Assembly (NCBI GenBank): GCA_963921425.1
Contig: OY992833.1
Location: forward strand, 16,161,738-16,225,737
Length of the DNA stretch: 64,000 bases
Source of the DNA: Dryas octopetala
Lineage: Eukaryota; Streptophyta; Magnoliopsida; Rosales; Rosaceae
Direction of reading: 5' to 3'
The notes beneath the pieces are model-generated. The model was not told the origin of the DNA, searched no databases, and worked only from the letters and a program-made list of their open reading frames with translations. The translations under genes were made by a program, and so were the position numbers. Shown here in pieces: positions 12,683-23,838 of the stretch (positions within the stretch are counted from its first letter, which is position 1; each line of letters begins with the position of its first letter).

Positions 12683-15600
12683 TTATTCATGGTTAATGAA
12701 CCTTTCAATTACATTTGCTTTGAACTTTTGAATGTCCTTTTTTGTGATTTTGTTGTTATTCAGCTCTTCTTTTGAAACTTTGTCCATATAATACATGACA
12801 AAGACCCCACAATCCAATCTGCAAATTATAAAATTGAATGGCATCAGTTTAAGATTATTTTTTTAATAATTTTGTTGAAATTGATCTATATGCATATGGT
12901 AGACGACTTACGATGTCTCTGACTGCTGTGGACAAATTTTAGATTGGTGAAGTTCGTAGTCATTGCTGAAGTCTTTCAACCATCTGAGTGTTGCTTCATT
13001 GTCATCTGTGAGCTCAACTTCAGTGAATTTGAGCTCTCTTGCAGTGCTTCTTTTGTTTAGCTTTCTTCTTATTCTTGATTCTAGAATACTATCCGCTACT
13101 TCCTGCATGACATAGATCCAGCTGTCCACGCGCGCTTTCTGCATTTTAAAGTACATTGTTTTTAAGTCCATAGAATTTAGTTTTATGAAATCTAAACACA
13201 TTTCATACCAGTCTTTGAGCTTTTTTGTAGCATATATCCATCTCGATCCTTCTTTGCTTCATGGGGTTGAAGTGAAGCCAATTTCCCGCATCCTTGTCCA
13301 TCACAAGTAGTGTGTGATGAAAAGCTTCAGAAGTGACCATTGGGATGAATATCTTGTCCGACTTCCCCAAGCAATTAAGGAGAGGTTCAAAAAGGAATTA
13401 TTCTATCCCCAACTGATCATCTTCTGCATCCTTAATCTGTTATTGAATTGCCACTGACTGTCAGTAACAATGATGAAGTCTTGGTTAATTTTGAGTAATG
13501 AAGTTTTAAATGAACTTACTGAAGCAAAGGTTGTGAGGAATGTTGACTTTGCAGGTGTTTCAGATTCTATTTTGTCCATTTCCTCTTGCAGTAGTTCTCC
13601 AAATGCATCAATCATCTGGTATGCAAGATTTAAACAATGTTAAGTAGTTTACAATAATTTTTACTCTTTAAATTAATTTGAGTTTGTGTAGAAATTGGTC
13701 TTACATTGTTTGTCACTGCATTGTCCATGATCAAGTTTAGAACATCTTGTCTAGAGACTGCACTGATTCCACCTTCTCCTTTCTGCCATAGTAAGGTGCT
13801 GCATAAACAGTATATTGTAGTCAGTAGCTTAAGCTATTGTTACTGCCTTGCAGTGGCAATCAGGTGTTTTAAAATTCAACATAAAAATGCAATAGTACCT
13901 GTGTGGGGCATTTGTCCAAAATTCAATTAGGAGTTGTTGAACTCTTTCATTCAATAATTTGAAGACCGGATACTTTGACCACTTTATGTTTTCGAGATTT
14001 GGTCTTTTTGCAGCTTGGAGTGTTAAGTCTGTATCACCTTCCTGGGTCAGGTCATCATCTTCTTGTGTCAGGTCCAGGTCCAAATCAAAGTTTGGTTGTT
14101 CACTTTTTCCTTTACCTTTTTCAGCTCTTGTCTTTATCTTTCTTGTTTTGTGTGGCAATTCTGGTACGTCTTTTCTTGCAGCTTTCTTCTTCTTCCTTGG
14201 TTCAAAGTTGTATTCATATATATCATCAACCTTCCTAACTCTGTCTTCTCTCTCCTTTAACCTTCCCAGCATTGAGTATTGTACAATTGCAAGGCAGGGA
14301 GAAGACTGTTCAGGTTGATTCTGTGCAGGTTGATTGGGAGTTAATTCAACTGATGCAGCATTCTCAAAGGCAAAAGATGGTGAAGGCTCATCTTGATGCT
14401 CATAAGAGTCTTCAGCTGTATGCCCTTGTTGAGGAGTCCTTGCAGCTTGAGGCTCATGTTGATGCTCAAAAGAATCTTCAGCTTGATGCTCTCCTTCCAT
14501 TTGCTCGTCTCTTTCAGGTGAGATAAGTGGGCCTGACCTTTGTGCTTGGCACTCAATGTTCCCACTGTTAACCAACTTCTCTATCATCTCTTTCTGTCTT
14601 GAAATTGTTTCTTTCATCTTCTCAATCTCTTCAAAGAGTGATTTTGTTTTGGCCTCTTGGACTTGTTGTTCCTCTATATCACTTCTTCTCTTTTCTTTCT
14701 CTTCATTGAGTAATTGCTTAACTTTGTTGTTCATCATTTTCAATTTCTTATTTTCTTGGCTCAGTTCATAATTGTCACTCTTGAGTTTCCCAATTTCTTC
14801 CTTTGCAGTGAGAACCATTTGCCAATAACTAGCATTTTTCTCATCAAGTATGGCATTGTAAGTGGTGAGTTGTTTAATCAATTTTTTGCCAATGACTTCA
14901 TCTTCATCTTCATTGTGATCTTCATCTTCATCTTCATTTACCACTAATGTCTTTAATTCCTTTATGACTTCTTCATAGATGTTACGGAATTCTTCCATGT
15001 CCTTCTTATTCCCCCTACTGATTTGCTCACTTTCAAAGCGGTCTAACTGCATGCATAAAAGAAAATGTTAGTGTTTGCCATATTGTTACTTTGATAAAGT
15101 GGCATTTTATTACAAACGGAAATGTGAAATTCCAGTTGTTACTACCTGGAAGTAACAATTAGAATCCCACATATTTGACAGTAGGAAATAGGCACACCCC
15201 AATATGAGAAATTCCAATTGTTACTACCTGGAAGTAACAATTAGAATCCCACATATTTGACAGTAGGAAATAGGCACACCCCAATATGAGAAATTCCAAT
15301 TGTTACTACCTGGAAGTAACAATTAGAATCCCACATATTTGACAGTAGGAAATAGGCACACTCCAATATGAGAAATTCCAGTTGTTACTACCTGGAAGTA
15401 ACAATTAGAATCCCACATATTTGACAGTAGGAAATAGGCACACCCCAATATGAGAAATTCCAATTGTTACTACCTGGAAGTAACAATTAGAAATATGCAT
15501 AGGCAGTGGCAATTTCTGGTTTGCAGGTGTTTGTTATTGTCTAATAGTGGCAACTTATAGAACAAAAATGCACAATAAATATGCAGTGGCGTTTTGTTAT

Positions 15601-16869
15601 TATTTTTGAATTCTTACCCAAGCTTCGAGTGACGGTGACGGTTCTACTTCCACTTCCTCCTCTTTGTGTTTTTTATCTAACCAATCTTGGAGTGTCGGTT
15701 GTGGATCTTTATCTTCTTCTGATTCTTCTGTGTCTCCTAGCCGGCATGTTTCCTCATTAGTTGGTTTCTCCCTTCTTTCTTCATCATCAAACATGTTCTT
15801 CACAATTTAAAGTGAAGATTGTTAGTGTTTTGGTTTTGAAAATAGTTACTAGTATAAAGTAACTATATTTTGTTTTGCTTTTTTACCTCAAAGTCTTCAA
15901 GTGTGTAATGTTTCAACTTGAGATTGAGATCATCCAGATCCCATTTGACTATGCCAGGAGTTTCCTCCTCTCTGCCCTTGATTGGATTAATGATGTTTGT
16001 CTTTTTGCATATCCAATACTGGAATTCATCAAAGAGAAAAATCGTACAAAAATGGTTAAACATAGTGTCTAAAATAATTCATTTATATTTAATGAATTCA
16101 GTTTAGTGCTTACCAGTATGGCAACAACACAACCAGCCATTGATTTACTGTCTTTGCACAATGATTTGTGCAAGTAATCATGCACTCCCTTTGCCCATGC
16201 TTTATGTACCATTCCATCCAAGTCTTCAGCATGCTTGACCAAGTCCCAAGCAAGGTGGTATCCAGAGTTTGGGAATAGGAAAGTAGCCAACAGGTACAAA
16301 ATTATCAGACGTACAACATCGTCACTGTTGTCTTTCAGTCTTCTCTTCCTTGAAGTTTTCTGATTCACTGCTGGTGTCTGAGGTTGTTTTCCTTCCTCTA
16401 CTGCTTTATAGAGAGCATTTTGCACTGAGGTTCTATTTATCCTTTGTTCATCATCCTTAAAGTGATCTGTAATGAACTTGGATTTCTTGAAACCTTTTTT
16501 TGTCAAAACAACTTCATTTCCCAATTCTGGCAGCCCAAATAAATCAGCAATGTCACTTGTTGTAAGTTCTACTTCCTTCTTACCAAAATGGAACTTCTCT
16601 GTTTCCTTGTTGTATGCTTGGATGAAGAATCCAACACCGTCATCTGATTTCACAGGGTTGCTTCCCATCATTTCATTACGAAATGCATTTATAAGTGGCC
16701 AAAAAGGTGTTTTCTGTAGCTTTTCGTATGCCTTGGGAGTCAGGTCATCTTTAATTTTGTCCATAGTACTTTGGAATGCAACCATGTTGCACCTGTACTG
16801 AATTTTTCCGGACTGTTTTGGTATAATGGTTTTTTCTTTTGCACTTGTTATTGCCCTTCTTGTGGCCAT
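12683..16869 (-). pseudogene. ULP1-like (C48) cysteine protease gene of a KI-MULE, disrupted
   Basis: Eight exons, all with GT-AG borders and matching phases: 16869-16114, 16018-15887, 15797-15618, 15046-13899, 13798-13705, 13615-13520, 13430-12912 and 12818-12683. The N-terminal part (from MATRRAITSAKEK) resembles the plant-mobile/DUF1985-like region of such proteins (TTSDIADLFGLPELG). The long middle exon is acidic and coiled-coil rich with basic clusters that could be nuclear localisation signals. The C-terminus is a Ulp1 protease domain: His in FHHTLLVMD, a family-typical HFNPMKQR where canonical Ulp1 has the Asp, then PQQ and the nucleophile in LDCGVFVMYYMD. Two lesions break it: an in-frame TAA at 13400-13398 and one extra A in the A-run read from 13221-13226. 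Without them the frame would be 1019 codons. Its native role would be cleaving SUMO-type conjugates, and its role in MULEs is unknown. An upstream untranslated exon is likely. Confidence 0.85.
15129..15494. repeat. 82-bp tandem repeat, about 4.4 copies
   Basis: Units start at 15129, 15211, 15293, 15375 and 15457, an exact 82-bp period. Each contains the palindrome TTGTTACT-ACCTGGA-AGTAACAA followed by GAATCCCACATATTTGACAG. The copies differ at only a few bases (CAGTTG or CAATTG, CACCCC or CACTCC). The array lies in the intron between exons 3 and 4 of the ULP1-like gene. Confidence 0.97.
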
Positions 16870-16892
16870 TTTCTTTGAATCCTGCAATAAAG

Positions 16893-17480
16893 CAGATAGT
16901 TACTACCAGCCAGTAACAATTAGAATTGTTACTACCAGCCAGTAACAATTAGGCTTGTTTTGTTCCCTATTGTTACTACCAGCCAGTAACATGGAACTAA
17001 TTACTCTTCCCTATTGTTACTACCAGCCAGTAACAATTAGACTCCCACATATTTGTCATTGGAAAATCTGCATAGGCAGTGCCAATATCTAATTTGTGAG
17101 ATTCCAATTGTTACTACCAGCCAGTAACAATTCCACTTCCTCCACTTTTCAGTCCTAAGTATCCTCACTGTTTTCCCTCAGTAACAATTCAAATGCAACA
17201 CTGTTTTAAAGTCTAACCGAATGCCCCAGTCTGCAATTCAAAGAAAATGTGCAATACATAGGCAGTGGCAATACATAGGTAGTGGAGATATCTAATTTGT
17301 CAGATTCCAATTTTTACTACCATCCAGTAATGATTAGAATCCCACCAAATGTGAGATTCTAATTGTTACTGCCTCGCAGTGGCAATTAGACTCCCACATA
17401 TTAGATATTAATCTATATCAATTAGACGACTACCATATGCATATAGATCAATTAGTATCCCACATATTTGACATTGGGGA
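16893..17480. repeat. Dispersed palindromes upstream of the ULP1-like gene
   Basis: At least seven copies or variants of TTGTTACTACCAGCCAGTAA lie here (near 16897, 16926, 16970, 17011, 17106, 17310 and 17345), several followed by (G)A(C/A)TCCCACATATT as in the 82-bp unit. The arms TTGTTACT/AGTAACAA would pair as a hairpin with a 7-9 base loop. Related single copies occur in introns at about 13447, 13840, 15083, 15530 and 15843. Confidence 0.9.
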
Positions 17481-17540
17481 ATATTACATAAACATAGGCA
17501 ATTTAACCAGACAATGACATATATTACCAAGCAAGCCAAT

Positions 17541-18260
17541 AGTACCTGTTTGTCAGTAGCTTCTTCTTCTTCTTCAATGTTTTATTGAGGTAGCTTCTTC
17601 TTCTTCTTCTTGGATAATGTTGGTCAGTAGTTATTAGGGTTTCCTTCTATTTTCGAGTCTGGAAAACCATTAAAAAGCAACCGTTTAGTAAATATCGAAA
17701 TGGGTTTATGGCTATTAGTAGATATTGACAATACTGTCTTTCATTGAAATGGGTCTAGGTTTTTCATTGAAAATTGTTTTTGGTACTCGGTTCAATATGT
17801 AATGTTTTGTAGAAGAAATTGTACCTGGAAGTCAGTAGCTATTGAGGTAGAAATTGGGTATCGCTTCTTCTTCTTCCTCGACAATGGTGGTCAGTAGCTA
17901 CCAGGTTTTGTTTCTCTTTGCTTGAATCTCTCGTTCAGAATAGGTCTGTGGTTTTTTATTCTTCAAGGCAATCGAAAACGGTTTTTGTTCTTTGTGTTTG
18001 TGATTCCAGAAGGCTCTGTGATTTTGTTTTGATTATAATCATCTGCTAATACAGTTCAAAGACGTTTTAAGAGGTTAATTGCAGTTATGGCAATTAACGG
18101 ATAGTTAAAGGAACCGGTGGCAGGGCCCGTAATTTTGCTGCTTTTTAATGGTTTTTGTTGCGAGTCTTCCGGGCCATTTTAAAAGTGGGCCGCGTTGGTA
18201 CCGCATTTTTTCAACTGGGCCGCACAGTCAGGGTTATTTAATAATTGGGCTTTAAAAAAA
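17541..18260. other. Probable 5' leader/promoter of the ULP1-like gene and MULE end
   Basis: Three imperfect copies of a segment with GCTTCTTCTTCTTC and then GGTCAGTAG occur at about 17560, 17590 and 17865 (read + strand). On the minus strand these are GAAGAAGAAG-rich leader-like sequences ahead of the protease gene. The candidate right MULE end lies at 18120-18247. Confidence 0.4.
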
Positions 18261-19180
18261 AACCCAAAAAAGAAAGCCTATCTATATATGGTAAAGCCGT
18301 AAAGGTCAACTACTTTGTACTACCATTACATATATATCAAATATTTGTTGAGTATCTCTAACACACTAGCCAGTAAAATTAAGGGTTGGTGATGTGATCA
18401 TTAATTAAACCCCTTCTGATACACTATTAATCCAGATTTTTTATTATTTGTTTGGGGAAGAGAGTGCACACTCCACACAGGCACACATGCAATTTTGGCT
18501 TGGAGATGATCAATATATGAAATTAAAGAAAAGAAGTTTAATTAAACAATTTAAACTAGCTAGCTGGGTCGTGGCCCAAAAAACAAAAACTAGCTAGCTA
18601 GGTGTGGTGAGTAATCTTAGGCATGAATTATGAGCCTGACATTTGATCACCGGCAAGGCAACATGAAAATGACACGTACGACTTGAAAGTGACCAGCTAG
18701 CTTAGCTAAGGATGCAGACACATGAGTTTGTGGTTGTGTATGGTCCAAATACAAGCCCTCTTTTACGTGTTCTTCAATCTTGCAATTATTCAAAGTCCTC
18801 ACAAGTGTGTACCCTCAGTCCCTCACTCACTCACCTTCAGCCTTCAGACCCGAGCTCTCTCTCTCCCTTTCCTCACCGCGCCTCCTCACCAATCGAACTG
18901 CCACCGTCCAGCGGCGATGGTAGGTGAGACCACCGGCCATCTCCTCCTCTTTCTTTCCTTTCCCGACCCCAACCTAACCCAGGCAGAGCCGAAGGTCTAC
19001 TCATGCGATCTCCTAATCCCAGCGGCTTCGCGACCCAACTCCGAGCTCAATGGGTTCCTCTCTTCGAGCTGAGTTGATCCATGGCCTCCCTTTGCCTCGA
19101 AAACCACGCAAGGTGGAGTTTTGAAGCTGGAAAACCCGCGACCTTCTCTGTCCGATTCCAGAAACTTTAGCGGCGGAATG
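18261..19180. other. hAT interior right of the MULE, with a GC/CT-rich block
   Basis: AT-rich DNA with TAGCTAGC-type words (about 18555-18720) gives way to a CT-rich and then CpG-rich block (about 18820-19170). That block has open frames on both strands but no recognisable domain, and it resembles a plant first exon plus leader. It occupies the same place relative to the hAT end as the GC-rich blocks in the two sister elements, but with different sequence. Confidence 0.45.
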
Positions 19181-19868
19181 GGTTCGAAATTTAGGTGAAA
19201 TTTCGCCGAAAGTTTATAAAAAATCACGTGTGGCAGCTTCGAAATTTCGCCGAAAAATTATCGAAAATTAATGGGTATGTTATAAAATTTCAGGGCTCCC
19301 CAAAAACGAAAATTTCGTCGAAATTTCATTCCTTGCCTACACTTTTTTTTTTTTTTCTTTTTCTTTTTTTTTTCTTTCCTTTTTTTTTTCTTTCCTCTCA
19401 TTTCTCTCTCTCTCAGCCACTGTGTTGCAACTTGCATATATGATATATCATATATGATATATCTATTCTCTCTCCTCTATCTCCCTTCTTTGCATCAATC
19501 CTTTCCAAATATTCCCTCTCTTCCTCCTCTCCCTCCCCATCTCTTCTCTCTCATCCCTCCCCAATCACGCCGGTGGCTGGGTTTGCCGCCAGCAAGGATC
19601 TCTGCGTCAATCCTTCCCAGATCTTCCCTCTCTTCCTCCTCTCCCTCCCCATTTCTTCTCTCTTCTCACTCGTCTCTCTCCTCCCTCCCCAATCATGCCA
19701 AGATAGACGAAGATCTATAAACTCCATGAAAAAGGGTTGGGTTTGTATTTCTTTGAGCGAAATTTCGCGAAATTTAAACATTTCGGCGAAATTCTCGCGA
19801 AATATTTATGGTTTTGTGATAAAATTTCGGTACCTTCAAAAATCGAAATTTAACTCCTTGGGAAAAAC

Positions 19869-20896
19869 CTTATAGGCTTAAGGCTCTGTTTAAAATTACA
19901 GTAGAGGACTCAAAAATTGTTGTGCATAATAATTTTCAATTATTTACAGCAGTTTTGGTGTTTGGTAAAAAAACTAAAAATTATTTTTCCCCACAATTCT
20001 CAACTCCCTACAGCAAAAACAAAAAACAGATTTCTACCTGCTTTTGAAAACTGCAGTGAATTATAGCAACAATTAATATTTTATTTTTACCTATAATACC
20101 CTCATTGATTTTTGAAAATCACACCTCTTATCCCTATTTAAACGTCTATAATTTTTATTTGTTTATTTTAAATTTAAAAATATGTTCATTGTTAGTTATA
20201 TTTTATATTGTGATAATTAATTATGATATTTTATTTGTACCATTAAAATTATAATATACATAAAAAAAATAATAGGCATACTTATTTAATAATGTTGTTG
20301 TTAGAAAAATTAATGCTAATACAAATTTGTAGCCAAAAATTTCAAAAACAAGTTAAAAAAAAAACATTTTATTTTTACCAAACAAATAAATGAAAGGCAC
20401 TTTCAGTATCATGTCCATTTTAGTAATTATACACAGCCACATTACTTTTACATTAACATTTACGAAACACTTTGATACTGTTTTTTACACTCACAACACT
20501 TTTGAAAACATATATAATTTACCAAACACTTAACTGTTTTACTTTACAGTTGACTTTATGTCACAACTATTTTTCCTCACAATAATACCAAAATGTCCCT
20601 AATAAATATATATATTCTATAATTCTGTTGAGTCCAGTACTTCTTTGGTGTGGAATACAAAATACAAATCTAGAACTTATGTTCTGCACCAGAGAACTTT
20701 TCTGCACATATCTATTGCTTCATGTCTTAGTTGAGGTCTTTATAGACCTTCTGATTCCAACCCAAAACTAATTTGTTATGAGAAGAGAGACCCAAGACAT
20801 AAGCAGTTAGACAATATTATATCTCTCACACTGATGACTGTGTTAGTCTTCTTGTCTCCCCAATCAAAAAATCACTTTATTGATAAAAAAAAATTA
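19869..20896. other. AT-rich gene-free DNA, possible decayed MITE
   Basis: About 19877-20600 has GGCTCTGTTT and ACAGCAGTTTTGGTGTTTGG at one side and TACCAAACACTTAACTG at the other, as in hAT-type MITEs with GTTTGG ends. The borders and TSD are not readable. Confidence 0.35.
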
Positions 20897-21463
20897 GGCC
20901 ATAGTACAATTTTGGTCCATGTACTTTCACGAAACTTTTACTTTGGTCCCCCTTTTTTTTAATTTTGGCAATTTCAGTCACGTACTTTCATTACGTTTGC
21001 AATTAGGTCTAAACTATTAATTCTGTTTATTTTTTAGACGGAAATATGATGTGGAAGCGCATATGAATGGACATTTTAGACATTTTTGACATTTTCGACA
21101 TTTCATGATTAATATGGTCTAAAAATAATAATTTAAAAAGTTAAAAAAAATATAATTAAGAAAGAAAGAAAAGACAAAAACTTAAATAATTAAGAATAAA
21201 TAAATAAATAAAAGACATGTGCCAAAATGTGATTGGGCAACGTCACTCGTTTAAATGAGTTTCATTCATAGGTTATTTAAAATGTCCAAAATATCTTTGC
21301 TATATCATATTTCCGTCAACAATTTAAACTTAATTAACGATTTGGACTCAATTGCAAACGTAATGAAATTACGGGACTGAAATTTCCAAAATTGAAATAA
21401 TGGGACCAAAGGGAATTTTCGTTAAAGTACAGGGACTCAAAATGCACTTTGGCCCAAAAATTA
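20888..21463. mobile_element. TIR element with 9-bp TSD (MULE-type MITE)
   Basis: The body is 20897-21454 (558 bp). The TIRs begin GGCC and are alignable over at least 150 bp, through TTTTGGTCC(A/C)TGTACTTT and the shared TTTCATTACGTTTGCAATT. Flanks are AAAAAATTA and CAAAAATTA (8 of 9). No coding capacity. Confidence 0.8.
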
Positions 21464-21976
21464 AAATAAATAATAAGATTTCTGAAGAAGGTGATGACAA
21501 TGAATACATAAGCTTAACTCGTTGTGAATCCTACTCAACAAAAATGTTCACTTGAAAAATTAACAATTAATTTGAAGTAGGTCCAATTTTGGAAGGTCAT
21601 TCGGACTAAAACCATATAGAAATTTAGATTTGTATTTAAATCCATTTTTTTAGGCTAAGGTCCAAAAAATGGAATTTTTTGAATTTTGACTAATATTATC
21701 TCTTAAAATTAATATTATCTCTTAAAATTAAGATAATTAATATGATTTAATTTTAAAAATTATGAAAGATAATATCCGTTAAGACATTTTTTAATTAAAA
21801 CATTCAAGATTATCTAGTTTTTATGTTTTATCATTTAAAATAATAAAAGATAATATCCGTTTAAATTATACAAATATTAAAAAAATGCATTAATCCACAA
21901 AATGAAAAATAATCAAACAAGTAAGAAAAAAAGTATATATAGGTACGTACATTTCAATTGTATCAATACCTGGGTT

Positions 21977-22015
<39 letters not shown>

Positions 22016-22022
22016 GGATTCA

Positions 22023-22056
22023 ATCAGGTGCGCACCAACAAACATGCGCACCTGAT
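22023..22056. repeat. Hairpin next to (TA)n
   Basis: Perfect 12-bp arms ATCAGGTGCGCA and TGCGCACCTGAT separated by ten bases, placed just right of the (TA)n run. The first words match those of the hairpin at 24112, also next to a TA run. Confidence 0.85.
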
Positions 22057-22176
22057 CCGAGCGCTCGGTTTCCGCCACCGATAGCTCGGCCATGCTGCTT
22101 CTTTCCCCGAGTTTTGACGGTAAATCTTTATCTTTTCACCGCATTCTCTACTAGGGTATAGAATGAGATTGGTGAA

Positions 22177-22236
22177 GGCGTTATGTTATGGTTAAGCTCT
22201 TCCAAAATCCAAGAACTAAACCATAACATAAACGCC
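22177..22236. repeat. 60-bp stem-loop
   Basis: Arms GGCGTTATGTTATGGTT and AACCATAACATAAACGCC pair with a single bulged base around a loop of about 24 bases. It is either a relic of a small inverted-repeat element or a small-RNA-like fold. No promoter is recognised. Confidence 0.75.
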
Positions 22237-23838
22237 GACAAATCATCGATCGATTGATACAATTGAAATGTACCATAAAAACTTTTTTTCATTGTTTGAT
22301 TATTTTCTATTTTGTGGGCCGATGCATTTTTCTTAGATTTATAGCATTTAAATCCCACAATAATTTTAGGATAAGATGATAATATTAAGATAATATAAAA
22401 CTAGAATAATATTATGATAATACTATGATAATATTAATATTTAAATATCACTAAGTTTAGGATAACATTAGACATTTTTTAAATTAAAAATATTTGAACA
22501 ATATTTTTGGACCTCAGTCAAAAATTAGAAAACATTAAGGTATATATTAGTTGAGAAAATTGAAGCAGCATGTGAAGCACCAAAAAATTAATTCTACCAA
22601 CTGATTAAAGAAAAGGCCACGTTGAGAACATGTTACTTGTGGACATGAAGAAAATCAATATCAATATATAGATTGATATCCATATTCTGATATTTTTCCT
22701 TGGACTCACTCATGTCAATATATAATAAAGATGCGATTAACCTATATCTTTATATGATGTGGTACCAACGTAAGATAAAGATGTGACCAATCTATTTTCC
22801 TATTGAAAATAAGGTCTACATATCATTGGTAAATCTGCTACAAGTAGTTTGGTTAAACATTAAAAAAATTTCAAAACTATGGTTTTGCTCCTTTAGAGCT
22901 TGGAAATGAATTGAGGCTACACTCGTATACTAAAGCTAAAACTCAGATTCGCCATAAGCTCATACAAATTTACCTTCTCGGCTTTTCTCTCCTTTAAGGG
23001 AGCTTACAACAAACCCATTTATATAAACTAATTAGATAACTACTTTTATCAACAACCAAAAAAAAAAAATTAGAAAGCTACCATGTTGTGTACACGAAAA
23101 GAACAAATATTCCCACATATCCAAATGTGAGTCTCAACATCTAAAGGCACGACCTTGAAATACCCACATATCCACTCGAGCTTGAGTATAGGACACCCTT
23201 GGACATAATCTAAAAGGTTCAGTTTTCTACATGTAAATAAGTTATTCTTTGAAGAAACTTATGCCATCAACCATTAAAGAAAGATCATGGTTTTGTGGGT
23301 TAACACATTTTTTTGGGGTGGATGGTGAGGATTGAACAAGAAGCTCCAAGCTCAAACCAATTGAACGTAAGGTATCATATCAATCGATCACTTAATTCAT
23401 ACAATTTGTAACATGTGATGTCTGCCCTATGACAGCCCAAAGAAAATAGGGAAAATAATGGTGACAATAACTCTAAAAGTTCACCTGCTACATAAATTTC
23501 CAACATAACTGGTCATCTTCCATGTCCAAGGTCGGAGAAAATACATTATATGAGTAAAGGAAATTGAACCCCCGAGCAGAATACAAGCAAACAAAAAGTA
23601 GAATAAAGAAAAAATACATGAGAATTACAAAAATAAGAGCCAAATCTTCATATCTATAATGAAAAATTGTACATGTATGTCAGTGGTTTACTCCAAAATA
23701 CAGAAAAAAAAAAAAATCGGAGAAAGTCAATTGACATAACGGCACTATTGAATGAAATTTTTTATCGGAAAGTCATTCCTCTCAAATCCTGACTTGGCTA
23801 GGCAGAAGCAAGCTTTATCGATTTCCAAAAGCAATGAA

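Larger units (their letters stand above)
9027..18247. mobile_element. Kaonashi-type MULE (MURA plus ULP1-like), boundaries approximate
   Basis: A Mutator-like element is inferred from the convergent MURA transposase and ULP1-like protease genes, the hallmark pair of KI-MULE/CUMULE elements (established knowledge). Candidate ends share three word blocks in the same order: left CCCAATT, TGTGCAGCCCAG, GCCGGCCCATTT (9029-9112); right, read inverse, CCCAATT, TGTGCGGCCCAG, GCGGCCCACTTTT (18247-18170). That is a diverged TIR at best. I could not find a TSD, so the ends are uncertain by tens of bases. Confidence 0.55.
7533..19343. mobile_element. Inner hAT element of the same family, nested in the outer one
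   Basis: The element runs 7541-19335 (11.8 kb). It starts CAAGGAGTGTAATTTCG and ends CGAAATTTCATTCCTTG, flanked by the exact 8-bp TSD CCTACACT (7533-7540, 19336-19343). The left arm (7541-8060) matches the outer element's left arm and the inverse right arm of the 2869-4328 copy. The right arm (19180-19335) has the subterminal CGAAATTTCG words and next to them a GC-rich stretch (about 18820-19170). It encloses the MURA transposase and ULP1-like genes. Because those are Mutator-type and not hAT-type, I read them as a third, MULE insertion inside this hAT element. The alternative, that the MULE genes belong to this element, is less likely given the 8-bp TSD and Ac-like ends. Confidence 0.8.
6947..19868. 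mobile_element. Outer Ac-like hAT element, split by a nested insertion
   Basis: The element runs 6955-19860. It starts CAAGGAGTAAAATTTC and ends AAATTTAACTCCTTG, with the exact 8-bp TSD GGAAAAAC at 6947-6954 and 19861-19868. Removing the nested hAT at 7541-19335 and one TSD copy leaves about 1.1 kb, a size typical of non-autonomous copies. The left arm (6955-7530) is the inverse of the right arm of the hAT at 2869-4328. The right arm (about 19740-19860) has the GCGAAATTTCGCG subterminal words and, inside them, CT/GC-rich DNA at 19480-19735 with an internal repeat (CCCTCTCTTCCTCCTCTCCC at about 19515 and 19625). Confidence 0.82.
21464..23838. other. Gene-free AT-rich DNA with a (TA)n run and hairpins
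   Basis: No exon is supported. It contains a (TA)n microsatellite at about 21977-22014, two stem-loops (listed separately) and low-complexity AT-rich DNA. The part nearest 23838 is the 3' flank of the ARL1-type gene. Confidence 0.5.

Noticed and set aside
15129..15494. CRISPR-like regular repeat array
   Set aside because: The repeat is head-to-tail with no variable spacers, lies in a plant intron and has an 82-bp unit; it is an ordinary tandem repeat.
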